Source: an uncultured Alphaproteobacteria bacterium
GTDB taxonomy: Bacteria; Pseudomonadota; Alphaproteobacteria; HIMB59
Direction of reading: 5' to 3'
Assembly (NCBI GenBank): GCA_902574995.1
Contig: CACGPP010000001.1
Location: 186,001 to 250,000 of the forward strand
DNA length: 64,000 bases
Below, piece after piece: positions 26,030 through 34,070 of this stretch (within the stretch, counting starts at the first letter, position 1; the number at the start of each line of letters is the position of its first letter). The notes under the pieces are model-generated. The model was given only the letters and a program-made list of their open reading frames with translations, was not told the origin of the DNA and did no database searches. Made by a program: the position numbers and the translations under genes.

Positions 26030-27104
26030 ATAAGAAGTGGATTATATCGCCATCTTTAACTACATATTCTTTTCCCTCTAACCTTAACTTTCCATTTTCC
26101 TTTGCACCACTTTCTCCTTTGAATTGAATATAATCCTCATATGAAATCGTTTCAGCTCTTATGAAACCTTTTTCCATATCACTGTGAATTTCTCCAGCGG
26201 CATTGGGTGCTAACGTACCTCTAATAATCGTCCATGCTCTTAGTTCTTTCTCACCAGCAGTAAAAAAATTTATATAATTTAAAAGTTCATAACCTTTTTT
26301 AATAACTCTTTTAAGACCTGTTTCTTTAAGACCTATACTATCAAGAAACATTTTTTTTTCTTCATGATCGCTTATTTGTGAAATTTCAGATTCAATTTTA
26401 GCACTTACAATCAATGTCTCTGAGTTATTCAATTTAGAATATTCTTCAATAGACTTGGTGTATGCGTTTCCATTTACAGATGAATTTTCATCAACATTAC
26501 AGACATATACAACAGGTTTAATAGATATAAGTTGAAAGATATGCAAAAATTCAATCTCATCTTTATTTAAGTTGTTCAAAATTCCTTTTTCTTTAGAAAT
26601 AAGATCTATGGCTTTTTCAATTATTAATATCTTTTTCTTATCATCATCTGTTTTTTGAGTTTTTTTTAGTTTCTGATAATTTTTTTCCAAAATCTCTAGA
26701 TCAGATAATGCTAATTCTGCATTAATAATTTTGATATCTTCGAGAGGATTAATTCTATTCTCAACGTGTTGTATATCATCATCTTCAAAACATCTTACAA
26801 TATGAAATAACGCATTAACTGAGCGAATATGAGATAAAAAAGCATTCCCAAGACCTTCTCCTTTAGAGGCTCCTTTAACTAGACCTGCAATATCAACTAT
26901 TTCAAAAGCTGCAGGAATTATTTTTTGTGGGTTGCATATTGCAGCAATTTTTTGAATTCTATCATCTGGCACTCTTACTAAAGAGCTATTTGGATCAATT
27001 GTTGCAAAAGGATAATTGGCTGCTAGAGCTTGCTCATTTTCGCATAAAGCATTAAATAAAGTTGACTTACCAACATTTGGTAGGCCTATAATTCCGCACT
27101 TCAT
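26019..27104 (-). CDS. ychF: redox-regulated/ribosome-associated GTPase (ATPase) YchF
   Basis: This 361-residue Obg-family protein has G1 G-L-P-N-V-G-K-S-T near residue 7, G3 D-I-A-G-L-V (with [10 protein letters not shown]), and the C-terminal TGS domain ending '[13 protein letters not shown]'. The NKxE motif is replaced by the YchF-type 'Y-V-C-N-V-D-E', which explains ATP preference in the family. It is placed one base after pth, the usual pth-ychF pairing. Confidence 0.95.
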   Translation of the reverse strand: MKCGIIGLPNVGKSTLFNALCENEQALAANYPFATIDPNSSLVRVPDDRIQKIAAICNPQKIIPAAFEIVDIAGLVKGASKGEGLGNAFLSHIRSVNALFHIVRCFEDDDIQHVENRINPLEDIKIINAELALSDLEILEKNYQKLKKTQKTDDDKKKILIIEKAIDLISKEKGILNNLNKDEIEFLHIFQLISIKPVVYVCNVDENSSVNGNAYTKSIEEYSKLNNSETLIVSAKIESEISQISDHEEKKMFLDSIGLKETGLKRVIKKGYELLNYINFFTAGEKELRAWTIIRGTLAPNAAGEIHSDMEKGFIRAETISYEDYIQFKGESGAKENGKLRLEGKEYVVKDGDIIHFLFNV

Positions 27105-27653
27105 TTAAATGCCTAAATTAGATAAATGTTTCGATACAAATATCTGCGATAGGTTTAAGTATATAACTTCAAATAATAAGATAAGCTTTTTCTTTTCTTC
27201 TGTATTAAAGTTACCCAGCACATGTTTGGTCACCTTATCTTTATCACCAGGATGTCCAATTCCAATCCTAAGTTTCCAATAGTTATCTCCAATTTTACTA
27301 CTGACACTTCTTAGCCCATTATGACCAGCGTTTCCTCCCGCAAATTTAATTTTTACCTCCCCTAAATCCAAGTCTAATTCGTCATATAAAACAAATATCT
27401 CATCTGTCTTACTGAGTTTATTTGTTTTGAGGCTCAGTATACCGTCTCCAGATTCATTCATATAACTTTCAGATAAAGCGATTTGACATTTTTGCCCATC
27501 AAGAGGAAAAGAATTAGAAAGTTTAAAGTTCTTAAACTTTTTTAAATTAAGTTCTAATTTATCGACTAGAAATTTTCCAAGTAGTAGTCCAGCATTATGT
27601 CTATTATTTTTATGTTTAGTTGTTGGATTGCCTAGGCAATATAAAGTGAGCAT
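27105..27653 (-). CDS. pth: peptidyl-tRNA hydrolase
   Basis: This 182-residue enzyme frees tRNA from peptidyl-tRNA that drops off the ribosome. The motifs are G-N-P near residue 8, the catalytic histidine in N-R-H-N-A-G, D-E-L-D-L, and G-G-N-A-G-H-N-G-L-R-S. R-I-G-I-G-H-P-G-D follows. It lies between rplY and ychF on one strand, a standard arrangement. The length is a little below the typical 190-200. Confidence 0.95.
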   Translation of the reverse strand: MLTLYCLGNPTTKHKNNRHNAGLLLGKFLVDKLELNLKKFKNFKLSNSFPLDGQKCQIALSESYMNESGDGILSLKTNKLSKTDEIFVLYDELDLDLGEVKIKFAGGNAGHNGLRSVSSKIGDNYWKLRIGIGHPGDKDKVTKHVLGNFNTEEKKKLILLFEVIYLNLSQIFVSKHLSNLGI

Positions 27654-27667
27654 ATAGATAGACTATA

Positions 27668-28321
27668 TTATTCGGCTGCTTTTTCTTCTTCTTTCTTATC
27701 TTCGGTTTTTTCTGCAGTTTCTTCAGTCGTCTCTTCGGTTTCTTCTGGTTCTGGTTCTTTTTCAACCTTTGGAGCCTGAACTGTAGCTAACATAAAATCT
27801 CTACCTTGAATAGTGGGCTTCATTCCCTCACCCAAAGTCACAGAACTTAATCTGATATCATCACCAATTTCTTTACCCTCAAGAGAGATAACGAATTTTT
27901 CTGGTATATTATTGGCAAGGCAAGATAGCTCAATTTCTCTTCGAACAATGTTTAAGATACCACCTTGTTTTAATCCAGGAGATAACTCTTGGTTAGTAAA
28001 TTCAATTGGAACTGATATTACTATTCTTGTTTTTTCATCTACTCTTTGAAAATCTACATGTATAGGGTTGTGTTTAACTTTATGTCTTTGAATACTTTTG
28101 ACAATAACTGCTTCTTTTTTATCACCAAATTCGACTTCAAATATTTTTGAATAGAAGCCACCCTCATCAAATCTTTTTTTAAGTTGAATAGTGTCGACTG
28201 CGACCATCACAGGGTCAAGGTTACCACCATAAATAATAGATGGTATCATGCCCTCTTTAAAATATGGGTTAGTATTTCCTTTTTTTCGCTCTTTAGCTAC
28301 GATATTTCCACTGATTTTCAT
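27668..28321 (-). CDS. rplY: 50S ribosomal protein L25/general stress protein Ctc
   Basis: This 217-residue long-form L25 (TL5/Ctc type) binds 5S rRNA. The N-terminal 5S-binding part has 'I-P-S-I-I-Y-G-G-N' and 'H-N-P-I-H-V-D-F-Q-R-V'. The second beta domain ends around residue 185. The last approximately 30 residues are a highly acidic tail of E, T and K, low in complexity. The downstream genes pth and ychF also serve translation. Confidence 0.94.
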   Translation of the reverse strand: MKISGNIVAKERKKGNTNPYFKEGMIPSIIYGGNLDPVMVAVDTIQLKKRFDEGGFYSKIFEVEFGDKKEAVIVKSIQRHKVKHNPIHVDFQRVDEKTRIVISVPIEFTNQELSPGLKQGGILNIVRREIELSCLANNIPEKFVISLEGKEIGDDIRLSSVTLGEGMKPTIQGRDFMLATVQAPKVEKEPEPEETEETTEETAEKTEDKKEEEKAAE

Positions 28322-28350
28322 AGGCTGAGTTTATACAACAAAATCCTAGA

Positions 28351-29277
28351 TTAATCAAACAGAGAAGATATAGAAGTTTCGTTATTAATACGCTTTATAG
28401 CCTCACCAAAAAGCGGAGCTACAGATAAATACCTCATTGATGAGGGTACTTCAAAAGTGGGTTTGATTGTATTGGTACAAACCATTTCCTCTAAAACTGA
28501 ATTATTTATGTTGTCTAATGCTTTTCCAGAGTAAACACCATGAGAACAGTACCCATAAACCTCTTTAGCACCGTTTTCTTTAAGAGCCTTAGCCGCATTG
28601 CAAATTGTTCCTCCTGAGTCAACCAAATCATCAACAATTATACATTTTTTTCCATCAACAGATCCTATGACATTCATAGCATTAGACACCCCTGGAGCAT
28701 CTCTACGTTTATCAATTATAGCTAAGTCAGCGTCGAGTTTTTTTGCAAATGCTCTAGCTCTTAAAACACCTCCGACGTCTGGAGAGACAAATACAAGATT
28801 ATCATCTCTTTTCTTTGATTTAATGTCACTCATGAACATATTAGTTGCATAAAGGTTGTCTAAAGGGATATCAAAAAAACCTTGAATTTGACCTGCGTGT
28901 AGATCCATTGTTAAAACTCTATTTGCACCGGCTGTGGTAATTAGATTGGCTACCAATTTTGCTGATATAGGAGTTCTTGGTCCAGTTTTTCTATCCTGTC
29001 TTGCATAACCAAAATATGGCAAAACAGCAGTGATTCTTTTTGCAGATCCACGTTTTAGAGCATCAATCGCTACCAATAATTCCATTAAATTGTCATTAGC
29101 GGGGAATGAAGTTGATTGAACTAAAAAAACATCTTCTCCTCGGACATTTTCACCAATTTCAACAAATATCTCTTTATCAGAAAATCTTGTCATAGTTACT
29201 TCAGATAATTGAATTTTTAGATACTCTGAAATCTCTTTAGATAACTCAATGTTACTATTTCCAGAAATAATTTTCAT
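28351..29277 (-). CDS. prs: ribose-phosphate pyrophosphokinase
   Basis: This 308-residue enzyme makes PRPP from ribose 5-phosphate and ATP for purine, pyrimidine, histidine and tryptophan synthesis. It has [10 protein letters not shown], the '[10 protein letters not shown]' loop, M-D-L-H-A and the PRPP-binding [10 protein letters not shown]. The ATG is followed by the typical 'K-I-I-S-G-N-S'. The 41-base leader after pgeF can form two competing hairpins (see the entry at 29283). Confidence 0.97.
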   Translation of the reverse strand: MKIISGNSNIELSKEISEYLKIQLSEVTMTRFSDKEIFVEIGENVRGEDVFLVQSTSFPANDNLMELLVAIDALKRGSAKRITAVLPYFGYARQDRKTGPRTPISAKLVANLITTAGANRVLTMDLHAGQIQGFFDIPLDNLYATNMFMSDIKSKKRDDNLVFVSPDVGGVLRARAFAKKLDADLAIIDKRRDAPGVSNAMNVIGSVDGKKCIIVDDLVDSGGTICNAAKALKENGAKEVYGYCSHGVYSGKALDNINNSVLEEMVCTNTIKPTFEVPSSMRYLSVAPLFGEAIKRINNETSISSLFD

Positions 29278-29282
29278 TAGTT

Positions 29283-29339
29283 AGCTTGGTTATATAGTAA
29301 ATATATATCCATACAAAGTTAAATTATAGATACCAAGCT
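29283..29339 (-). promoter_or_regulatory. possible alternative hairpins in the prs leader
   Basis: On the reverse strand AGCTTGGT (29339-29332, end of pgeF) can pair with ACCAAGCT (29290-29283), which ends six bases before the prs ATG. A nested hairpin pairs TGGATATATA (29312-29303) with TATATAACCA (29297-29288), with one mismatch and a five-base loop. Both use the same ACC segment, so they exclude one another. Function is unproven; AT-rich DNA often yields such pairings by chance. Confidence 0.25.
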
Positions 29340-30035
29340 TAAATTTCTCCCATAATCTCTATATTTGAGATGAATACTTCTTCGATAGCTAAAATATTTT
29401 ATGTTTTTAAAAGTATCTATTTTTGAGTCTACAATTTCAGAAATACCTAAACCGTTCAATTTATGTTTAGCAAGTTTAGGAAGGTTAAAATAATATTTAC
29501 CACTTTTTTTAGTCCACAAACCTTTAACTTGAAATTTCATATTACTTATGAATTCTCGAGATACCTCGTAAGAGTTCTTTCTTATACAAGGCCCAATAAA
29601 GGCCGTTATATTTGATTTTTTGGAGCCAATTTGAAGCATTTTATTTATGGTATTTTTGATAATATCTTTTTTCAAACCTCTCCATCCTGCATGGCAAATT
29701 CCTATGACTTTATTTTGGTAATCAATAAATATTATTGGCAAACAATCAGCAGTAGTAATTCCGAGAATAAAATTATCATCTCGTGTTACAACACCATCAC
29801 AATTGTAAACTGATTTATTTTTTCTAACTATTAGACATTTGCTTGAATGTGATTGGTTAGGAATAATTAATACTTTTTTTTCTTTAGATATGAGATTTTT
29901 AGCAATTTCAATATTTTCTTTTACATTATTTTTATTATCTCTAGACTTTAATCCACAATTAAGAGAATTATAAATTCCCTTTGATTTTCCATTTTTATTA
30001 TTAAAAAACTTAAATTTTACTGATTGTCTAATCAT
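29319..30035 (-). CDS. pgeF: laccase-domain protein / peptidoglycan editing factor
   Basis: This 238-residue protein of the YfiH/PgeF family has the copper/zinc-site motifs N-Q-S-H-S near residue 60, 'T-T-A-D-C-L-P-I' and I-C-H-A-G-W-R-G. A conserved C-terminal 'F-S-Y-R-R' segment follows. Members remove wrong residues from peptidoglycan precursors or act on purine nucleosides. The start overlaps the MidA-like gene as ATGA. The order lgt, SAM methyltransferase, pgeF is usual in alphaproteobacteria. Confidence 0.92.
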   Translation of the reverse strand: MIRQSVKFKFFNNKNGKSKGIYNSLNCGLKSRDNKNNVKENIEIAKNLISKEKKVLIIPNQSHSSKCLIVRKNKSVYNCDGVVTRDDNFILGITTADCLPIIFIDYQNKVIGICHAGWRGLKKDIIKNTINKMLQIGSKKSNITAFIGPCIRKNSYEVSREFISNMKFQVKGLWTKKSGKYYFNLPKLAKHKLNGLGISEIVDSKIDTFKNIKYFSYRRSIHLKYRDYGRNLSLVSII

Positions 30036-31042
30036 TTTTTAAAGGAGAGATTCAAAAATACTTGACCCATATCATTAAATTTTTCTCCACTAATTAACTC
30101 TATAATTTCTCTAATATTCTTGTTACTTGATTTTAAGTATTCGTTTGGGAGATTATTAAAAATTAAATCTTTTTGGTTTATGATTTGTGGATTTTTACTA
30201 ATAAAAAAATCCCTTAATAACTCAAAATTGACCCCAAAAGAATAATCTACATTTTCAAATTTATCAAATAAGTCTAATTTTTTATGGCTCGATAATAATC
30301 TAAGTGTGCTTTTTAATGGCAATTTCAAGTAGCCGTAATCAGTTGTAGTAAAAAAATAATTTTTGCAATTTAAGTTTTGAATATCACTTAGGATATTCAA
30401 AATTAAATTTGAATGCTCAAGTATATCATTATCTTTAAATTTGTATTTTGAATAGCTATCAATTAATTCTCTAGACATCGCCACACTATCTTGAATTAAA
30501 AAATATTTATTATTTTCTTTTGATATTTTTATTTCATTAAAATTTCCGTTATAAAATATAAATTGCTTAGATCCAAAGGCATCAAAAAATTCGTTTGAGT
30601 AAATGAAAACAGTATCTTCGTTATCTATTTCATAATCATAGATATTTTCTATAAAATTAACTTTGACATCTGATCTTTCAAAAATTTTTCCTTTAAAATA
30701 ATTACTTCTTTCTAGTAAAGTAATCTTATTAACATTGATATTCTTTGATCTAAGATAGTGATAAATATCTAATGTAAGTATCCCATTACCAGGCCCTAAC
30801 TCAAATAAATTTACATTTTTTGCCTTTGGAAATTCTTTTAAAAACTGATTGGATAAGGCTATGCTAAATAAAGAGGATATCTCGGGAGATGTTATAAACT
30901 GACCATCTATGCCAATTTTTTCAATATTTGGTTTATTATAGAATCCTGAGTCTCTATCAAAATTTGAGATTTCAACAAAATCTTGAATATTGATTGAACC
31001 AACTGATTTGATGATGGTATCTATCTTTGTTTGTATTGACAT
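30032..31042 (-). CDS. MidA/NDUFAF7-like class I SAM methyltransferase
   Basis: This 336-residue protein has the family's 'G-F-Y' entry segment, the 'G-Q-F-I-T-S-P-E-I-S' motif, SAM-binding L-F-E-L-G-P-G-N-G and 'Y-S-N-E-F-F-D-A-F'. Eukaryotic NDUFAF7 dimethylates an arginine in a complex I subunit; the bacterial partner is presumed but not shown here. The C-terminal half is diverged and asparagine/lysine-rich. It overlaps lgt by 22 bases and pgeF by four. Confidence 0.9.
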   Translation of the reverse strand: MSIQTKIDTIIKSVGSINIQDFVEISNFDRDSGFYNKPNIEKIGIDGQFITSPEISSLFSIALSNQFLKEFPKAKNVNLFELGPGNGILTLDIYHYLRSKNINVNKITLLERSNYFKGKIFERSDVKVNFIENIYDYEIDNEDTVFIYSNEFFDAFGSKQFIFYNGNFNEIKISKENNKYFLIQDSVAMSRELIDSYSKYKFKDNDILEHSNLILNILSDIQNLNCKNYFFTTTDYGYLKLPLKSTLRLLSSHKKLDLFDKFENVDYSFGVNFELLRDFFISKNPQIINQKDLIFNNLPNEYLKSSNKNIREIIELISGEKFNDMGQVFLNLSFKK

Positions 31043-31797
31043 AAATATAGAAAATAAAAACCAAGTATTACAATTGGAATTGATAATAGTTGACCCTGAG
31101 ATAATAAATTAAATTTTAAGCCTACTTGAATGTCAGGCTCTCTAAAATTTTCAATTATAATTCTTGATAATCCATAATTTATTAAAAAGAAAGATGATAT
31201 AAAACCATTTTTTAATTTACACTTATAATAGAATAATAAGAGTAAAATAGCTGGTATTAATCCTTCAAATACAGCTTCATATATTTGGGATATATGTCTA
31301 TAAAAATTCTCATTTGGGTAACGAACGCTAAAAAAAAATTCTGTTGGCTTTCCTATTAGTTCTTTATTTAAAAAATTAGAAATTCTTCCCAAAAAAATTC
31401 CAACTGGAGCAGTTATACTTAAAAGATCAGATAGTTTAAAAATAGAAATATTTTTTTTAATTGAAAATATAATAGTTGTTAAGATAATACCAATTAAAGC
31501 TCCGTGAAATGACATACCACCCTGCCAAACCTTAAATATTTCAAAAGGGTTTTGATAATAAAAATTCAAATTATAAAAAATTACATAACCTAATCTTCCA
31601 CCAATTATGATAGAAATAAATAGATAAAAAAATAAGTCTTCAAGTTTTTTTTTATCCAAGCTAAATTGTTTTAAATTATTTAATGCAAAAAAATAAAAGT
31701 AAATAAATCCAAGAATATAAGATATGCTGTACCATCTTATGGTTAAACCGAAAAGCTCAAAAGCCACTGGCGAAAAAAAACTAGGATATTCGAACAC
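31021..31797 (-). CDS. lgt: prolipoprotein diacylglyceryl transferase
   Basis: This 258-residue inner-membrane enzyme attaches diacylglycerol to the lipobox cysteine of lipoproteins. Several of its substrates are predicted in this window. Conserved segments are I-R-W-Y-S, G-G-R-L-G-Y-V, 'G-G-M-S-F-H-G-A-L-I-G', and the signature G-R-I-S-N-F-L-N-x-E. Seven hydrophobic segments are visible. The start is GTG at 31797, giving 'F-E-Y-P-S-F-F-S-P-V-A', which fits the family N-terminus. It heads the lgt, MidA-like, pgeF series. Confidence 0.96.
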   Translation of the reverse strand: MFEYPSFFSPVAFELFGLTIRWYSISYILGFIYFYFFALNNLKQFSLDKKKLEDLFFYLFISIIIGGRLGYVIFYNLNFYYQNPFEIFKVWQGGMSFHGALIGIILTTIIFSIKKNISIFKLSDLLSITAPVGIFLGRISNFLNKELIGKPTEFFFSVRYPNENFYRHISQIYEAVFEGLIPAILLLLFYYKCKLKNGFISSFFLINYGLSRIIIENFREPDIQVGLKFNLLSQGQLLSIPIVILGFYFLYLCQYKQR

Positions 31798-31822
31798 TGT
31801 AAAAACTAATAATACAACTTAT

Positions 31823-31957
31823 TTGCCACACAAAGATAAACTTTATCTTAAGTTATCAAAAATACTTTATAATTCAGTTGAAGTTGTTCAAATTTATAAT
31901 GATTTCAAATCAGATTTTTACAGATTAAAGAAATATTTAATCAACAGAAAAGATTAA
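31823..31957 (+). CDS. possible truncated UbiK-like small ORF
   Basis: Between lgt and ybjN lie about 230 bases with no clear gene. In one frame a 44-codon ORF from a TTG at 31823 gives a charged helix ('K-L-Y-L-K-L-S-K-I-L', 'Q-I-Y-N-D-F-K-S-D-F', 'L-K-K-Y-L-I-N-R-K-D') that resembles the first helix of alphaproteobacterial UbiK/BMFP accessory proteins. Those are often encoded at this spot, divergent to lgt. The usual C-terminal coiled coil is missing and there is no Shine-Dalgarno. It could be a remnant or chance; the similarity is by eye only. Confidence 0.28.
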   Translation: MPHKDKLYLKLSKILYNSVEVVQIYNDFKSDFYRLKKYLINRKD

Positions 31958-31996
31958 ATTTAAACAAAATTAAGCATTTAAATACAATATATAGTG

Positions 31997-32024
31997 TTTA
32001 CTAAGGTTACTAATGTGATACATA
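31997..32024 (+). promoter_or_regulatory. candidate promoter of ybjN-proC
   Basis: TTTACT (31997-32002) is followed, 16 bases later, by TACATA (32019-32024) with an extended -10 TG in front. The predicted start of transcription falls on or next to the ybjN ATG at 32031, which would give a leaderless message. A short direct repeat TTACTAA (31998, 32007) overlaps the promoter. Motif only. Confidence 0.35.
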
Positions 32025-32030
32025 TTGTGT

Positions 32031-32486
32031 ATGTCTCAAAAAAACATTGATTCTGGCCCTATTTCTATTCTTGAGGATATTTTCAATGTTAAACAACCAT
32101 CTAAAAACCAAAAAAAAAATAACGATATTTCCCTTTTAACGGAGATTCATGAACAAAAAGTAATTATGGATTTTCAATGGATTGATGATTTAAAAGTTCT
32201 TATATCATCATTTAGCATTGACAATTATGAATATAGTTTTCTTACCACTCACATGAATAAAATTAACAATAATTTGGTTATCGGGACACTCAAACAAAAT
32301 AATAATAAAATTATTTATAGACATAGTCTCCCAATTTCAGGAAAAGTAACAACAGAACATATTAGAAGTTATTTAGAAAATATATTATCTGAATTTAATC
32401 ACTTAGTTTCCGTTTTGCTTAAAGGAGATAAAGTCGTCGAAACTACTCAAATTTTAATTAATCAAAAAATTGTCGGCCACGCATAA
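32031..32486 (+). CDS. YbjN domain-containing protein
   Basis: I start at the ATG at 32031 (151 residues); a TTG two codons upstream is also open. The sequence fits the alphaproteobacterial YbjN pattern: 'D-F-Q-W-I-D-D', 'I-G-T-L-K' and 'I-Y-R-H-S-L-P-I-S-G'. A C-terminal helix 'I-L-S-E-F-N-H-L' follows. YbjN-type proteins are small type III chaperone-like folds with no settled role. The gene normally precedes proC in alphaproteobacteria, and here it overlaps proC by 17 bases. Confidence 0.8.
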   Translation: MSQKNIDSGPISILEDIFNVKQPSKNQKKNNDISLLTEIHEQKVIMDFQWIDDLKVLISSFSIDNYEYSFLTTHMNKINNNLVIGTLKQNNNKIIYRHSLPISGKVTTEHIRSYLENILSEFNHLVSVLLKGDKVVETTQILINQKIVGHA

Positions 32487-33267
32487 GCCAAAAATTCTTT
32501 TCATAGGCTATGGACATTTAGCTAAATCTTTAATATCAAAAAAATTATTAAGCCTTGCGATTATACACACCTTAAATTCAAAAAATGTGATAAAAAACAT
32601 TAATTTAAAAAAAAAAGTATTAAAATCTAATAGTTTTTATAATTATATTTTTCTTCTTATCAGACCCAATACTTTTCTTAATCTTGGAAATAAATTTCAA
32701 AAATATTTATACAAAGACACATTAGTAATTTCTTGTATGGCTGGTGTTAAATTATCAACGATTGAAAGATCTTTAAAAACAAAAAAAATTGTGAGGATTA
32801 TGCCAAATGTAATGGCATTAAATAATAAATCCCAAACTCATATTTATGTTAAAAATAAAAATTTGATTAATATTGAATTAAAAAAAATATTATCTTCCTT
32901 TGGTACAATTATAAATGTTAGAAATGAAGATCAAATTAATTTTGCCACATCAGTCTTTGGCAGTGGACCAGCATTTATTGCATATATAGTAAATATTTTT
33001 GTTAAAGCTTCAAAAAAACTTGCTAAGCCTTATAATATGAATGAAAAAGATATAATAGAGTTATTTAAAAATGTATTAGACACTAACAAGTCATCTAAAA
33101 TGTTAGATGCATTTGTAAATTCTATTTCTAGCAAGAAAGGCACTACTCATGCTGGTGTCAATTATATAAAGTCACAAAAAATTGAGAAAATAATATATAC
33201 TACCCTTTATAAGGCTTATAAACGTGCTAAGGAAATTGATAGTGAACAAAAAAAATCAAAAGCTTAA
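32470..33267 (+). CDS. proC: pyrroline-5-carboxylate reductase
   Basis: This 265-residue NADPH enzyme makes the last step of proline synthesis. The N-terminal nucleotide loop reads F-I-G-Y-G-H-L-A-K-S (usual G-x-G-x-M-G/A). The C-terminal parts are well kept: R-I-M-P-N, 'F-G-S-G-P-A-F-I' and K-K-G-T-T-H-A-G-V. The only workable start is TTG at 32470, inside the ybjN end. The middle is lysine/asparagine-rich and diverged. Its last 26 bases overlap the TetR/COQ9-like ORF. Confidence 0.9.
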   Translation: MSATHKPKILFIGYGHLAKSLISKKLLSLAIIHTLNSKNVIKNINLKKKVLKSNSFYNYIFLLIRPNTFLNLGNKFQKYLYKDTLVISCMAGVKLSTIERSLKTKKIVRIMPNVMALNNKSQTHIYVKNKNLINIELKKILSSFGTIINVRNEDQINFATSVFGSGPAFIAYIVNIFVKASKKLAKPYNMNEKDIIELFKNVLDTNKSSKMLDAFVNSISSKKGTTHAGVNYIKSQKIEKIIYTTLYKAYKRAKEIDSEQKKSKA

Positions 33268-33739
33268 TAAAAAAAATTTAAAAAAACTTAATACCATCGC
33301 TCATTTAAATAACTTTAAATCCAAAATTAAAACAATTAATTCAGAATACAAAGACTTCAACATTTTTATTAAAGATTTTGAATACTTCATTTCGACAGAA
33401 TTAAAGTCTCCTGCCAAAAATCTTTCATCGCAGGATAAGATTTTCGAAGGTATCATCAATAGATTAGATTATCTTAATAATTATAAAAATATCACGCTAA
33501 GAATTTATTTGGAGTCTCAAAAAAAACCAAAATATTTCTTATATTTAACTAGAAATATTAATGATTATTTTAATTCATTTTTGAATACTCACTTTGAAAA
33601 AACAATAATTAACATAATTTATCTTTATGCTTTTAATATTTGGATTGAGGATAATGAGAGTATGGACAAAACTATGTCCTCAATTGGGCATGCATTTGAT
33701 AAATTAAATAAATTGAAGACATTTATAAGAAAGAGATGA
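33242..33739 (+). CDS. TetR/COQ9-like C-terminal domain protein, DNA-binding half eroded
   Basis: I choose the GTG at 33242 (165 residues), which has an AAGGAA seven bases upstream; a GTG at 33224 is also open. The C-terminal approximately 100 residues (from 'D-K-I-F-E-G-I-I-N-R-L-D') follow the ligand domain of alphaproteobacterial TetR-family proteins. This runs to the end 'T-M-S-S-I-G-H-A-F-D-K-L-N'. The N-terminal 50 residues, where a helix-turn-helix should be, are lysine/asparagine-rich and show no recognisable turn motif. Position between proC and csaA fits a TetR-like gene in related genomes (inference). Confidence 0.6.
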   Translation: MNKKNQKLNKKNLKKLNTIAHLNNFKSKIKTINSEYKDFNIFIKDFEYFISTELKSPAKNLSSQDKIFEGIINRLDYLNNYKNITLRIYLESQKKPKYFLYLTRNINDYFNSFLNTHFEKTIINIIYLYAFNIWIEDNESMDKTMSSIGHAFDKLNKLKTFIRKR

Positions 33740-34068
33740 TTAGCTATTCTGATTTTGAAAAAGTTGACATCAGAGTAGGCACAGTTGTTGAGGCTAAATT
33801 AAACCAAAAATCAAATAAACCAAGTCTATATTTAGTTATAGACTTTGGTAACGAAATTGGTGAAAAAAAATCCTCAGCACAACTTACAAAACACTATCTA
33901 CCTGATGAATTAATTGGCAAACAAGTAGCTGCTGTTATAAATTTCCCTCCCAAACAAATTGGCAAAATGATTTCGGAGTCATTAGTTCTAGGTTTTCCTG
34001 ATAATGATGGTTATCCAGTATTAGTAATGCCTTCGATTAAAATCCCAAATGGAGGAAAACTATTTTAA
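33736..34068 (+). CDS. csaA: CsaA-like tRNA-binding protein
   Basis: This 110-residue single OB-fold protein of the EMAP/Trbp111 type has 'F-x-x-V-D-I-R-V-G-T-V' at the start, 'S-S-A-Q-L-T' in the middle and 'E-S-L-V-L-G-F' near the end. It binds tRNA or acts as a chaperone (CsaA in Bacillus). The start overlaps the previous stop as ATGA. Two bases separate it from the end of the sensor kinase gene on the other strand. Confidence 0.93.
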   Translation: MISYSDFEKVDIRVGTVVEAKLNQKSNKPSLYLVIDFGNEIGEKKSSAQLTKHYLPDELIGKQVAAVINFPPKQIGKMISESLVLGFPDNDGYPVLVMPSIKIPNGGKLF

Positions 34069-34070
34069 AC

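Noticed and set aside
31998..32013. Direct repeat TTACTAA before ybjN as an operator
   Set aside because: Two copies of a 7-mer in AT-rich DNA are expected by chance; noted only in the promoter entry.
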